Both the position numbers and the translations under genes were made by a program. A stretch of 29,389 nt of DNA. Source: an uncultured Clostridium sp. Lineage in GTDB: Bacteria; Bacillota_A; Clostridia; TANB77; CAG-508. The notes below the pieces were generated by a model, which ran no database searches, was not told where the DNA came from, and saw only the letters and a list, made by a program, of their open reading frames with translations. The first letter of the stretch is position 1. Each line of letters opens with the position of its first letter. The stretch lies in the NCBI GenBank assembly GCA_948466265.1, contig CAOJZU010000018.1, positions 1 to 29,389 of the forward strand, written 5' to 3'. Below, piece by piece: positions 29,327-29,389 of this stretch.

Positions 29327-29389
29327 TATTACTTGGCTGAATATCAAAATGAAGTCCGACACTTTTAAAAAAATAAATATTTGTAAGTT

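Overview
The window comes from a low-GC, anaerobic Firmicute, most likely an uncultivated member of the Clostridia. The evidence is the strongly AT-biased coding, AGA-dominated arginine codons, AGGAGG ribosome-binding sites, consensus promoters with 17-base spacers, and a three-gene bifurcating-type [FeFe]-hydrogenase operon. TAA, TAG and TGA are all used as ordinary stops.

The main result is a pervasive, regular reading-frame anomaly. Eleven clearly recognisable genes (M23 peptidase, serine recombinase, uracil permease, obg, trpS, hemW, prmC, rimO, hydA, hydB, hydC) are each broken by one or more single-base insertions. I located 36 of these. At every one the extra base is a C, it lies directly before a glycine codon GGN, and so it creates an in-frame CGG. 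Skipping that C (+1 shift) restores the full-length, family-typical protein in all eleven genes. No in-frame CGG is read through as arginine in any recognisable host gene. The codon before CGG is unconstrained (22 different codons), and the same local sequence occurs elsewhere without the C. This fits an A-site-driven +1 frameshift, or quadruplet decoding of CGGN as glycine, with CGG no longer serving as a normal arginine codon. A systematic sequencing or assembly error is the alternative and must be excluded with reads.

Layout. 1-250: tRNA-Val (partial), tRNA-Asp, tRNA-Phe and a terminator. 262-1859 (-): glycosyltransferase and acetyltransferase. 2060-2675 (+): tRNA-His, tRNA-Gln and a GtrA-like membrane protein. 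2731-3324 (+): M23 peptidase needing six shifts. 3340-4458 (-): EF-P and a CD1247-like zinc-ribbon protein. 4582-5463: a REP-associated transposase flanked by inverted REP hairpins. 5465-8972: a likely 3.5-kb integrative element bounded by direct repeats at the 3' end of tRNA-Thr, with a large serine recombinase whose C-terminus needs a CGG shift. 9207-10513 (+): uracil permease. 10587-12358 (+): MFS-like transporter and cysteine hydrolase between REP-like hairpins. 12507-12743 (+): small zinc-ribbon cassette gene. 12831-17753 (-): thrS, rpiB, trpS, obg. 17912-22967 (-): repeat protein, hypothetical, prmC, whiA, hemW, SDR, from one promoter. 23027-24328 (-): rimO. 24525-28817 (-): hydC-hydB-hydA, with hydA between two copies of a 140-base imperfect hairpin. 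28992-29207 (-): a small cassette gene.

Three short monocistronic genes (5736-6098, 12507-12743, 28992-29207) contradict the host pattern. They look richer in GC, have their own strong promoter and terminator, and use in-frame CGG as arginine with no shift. They look like recent imports or cassettes and are the best internal test of how CGG is decoded.
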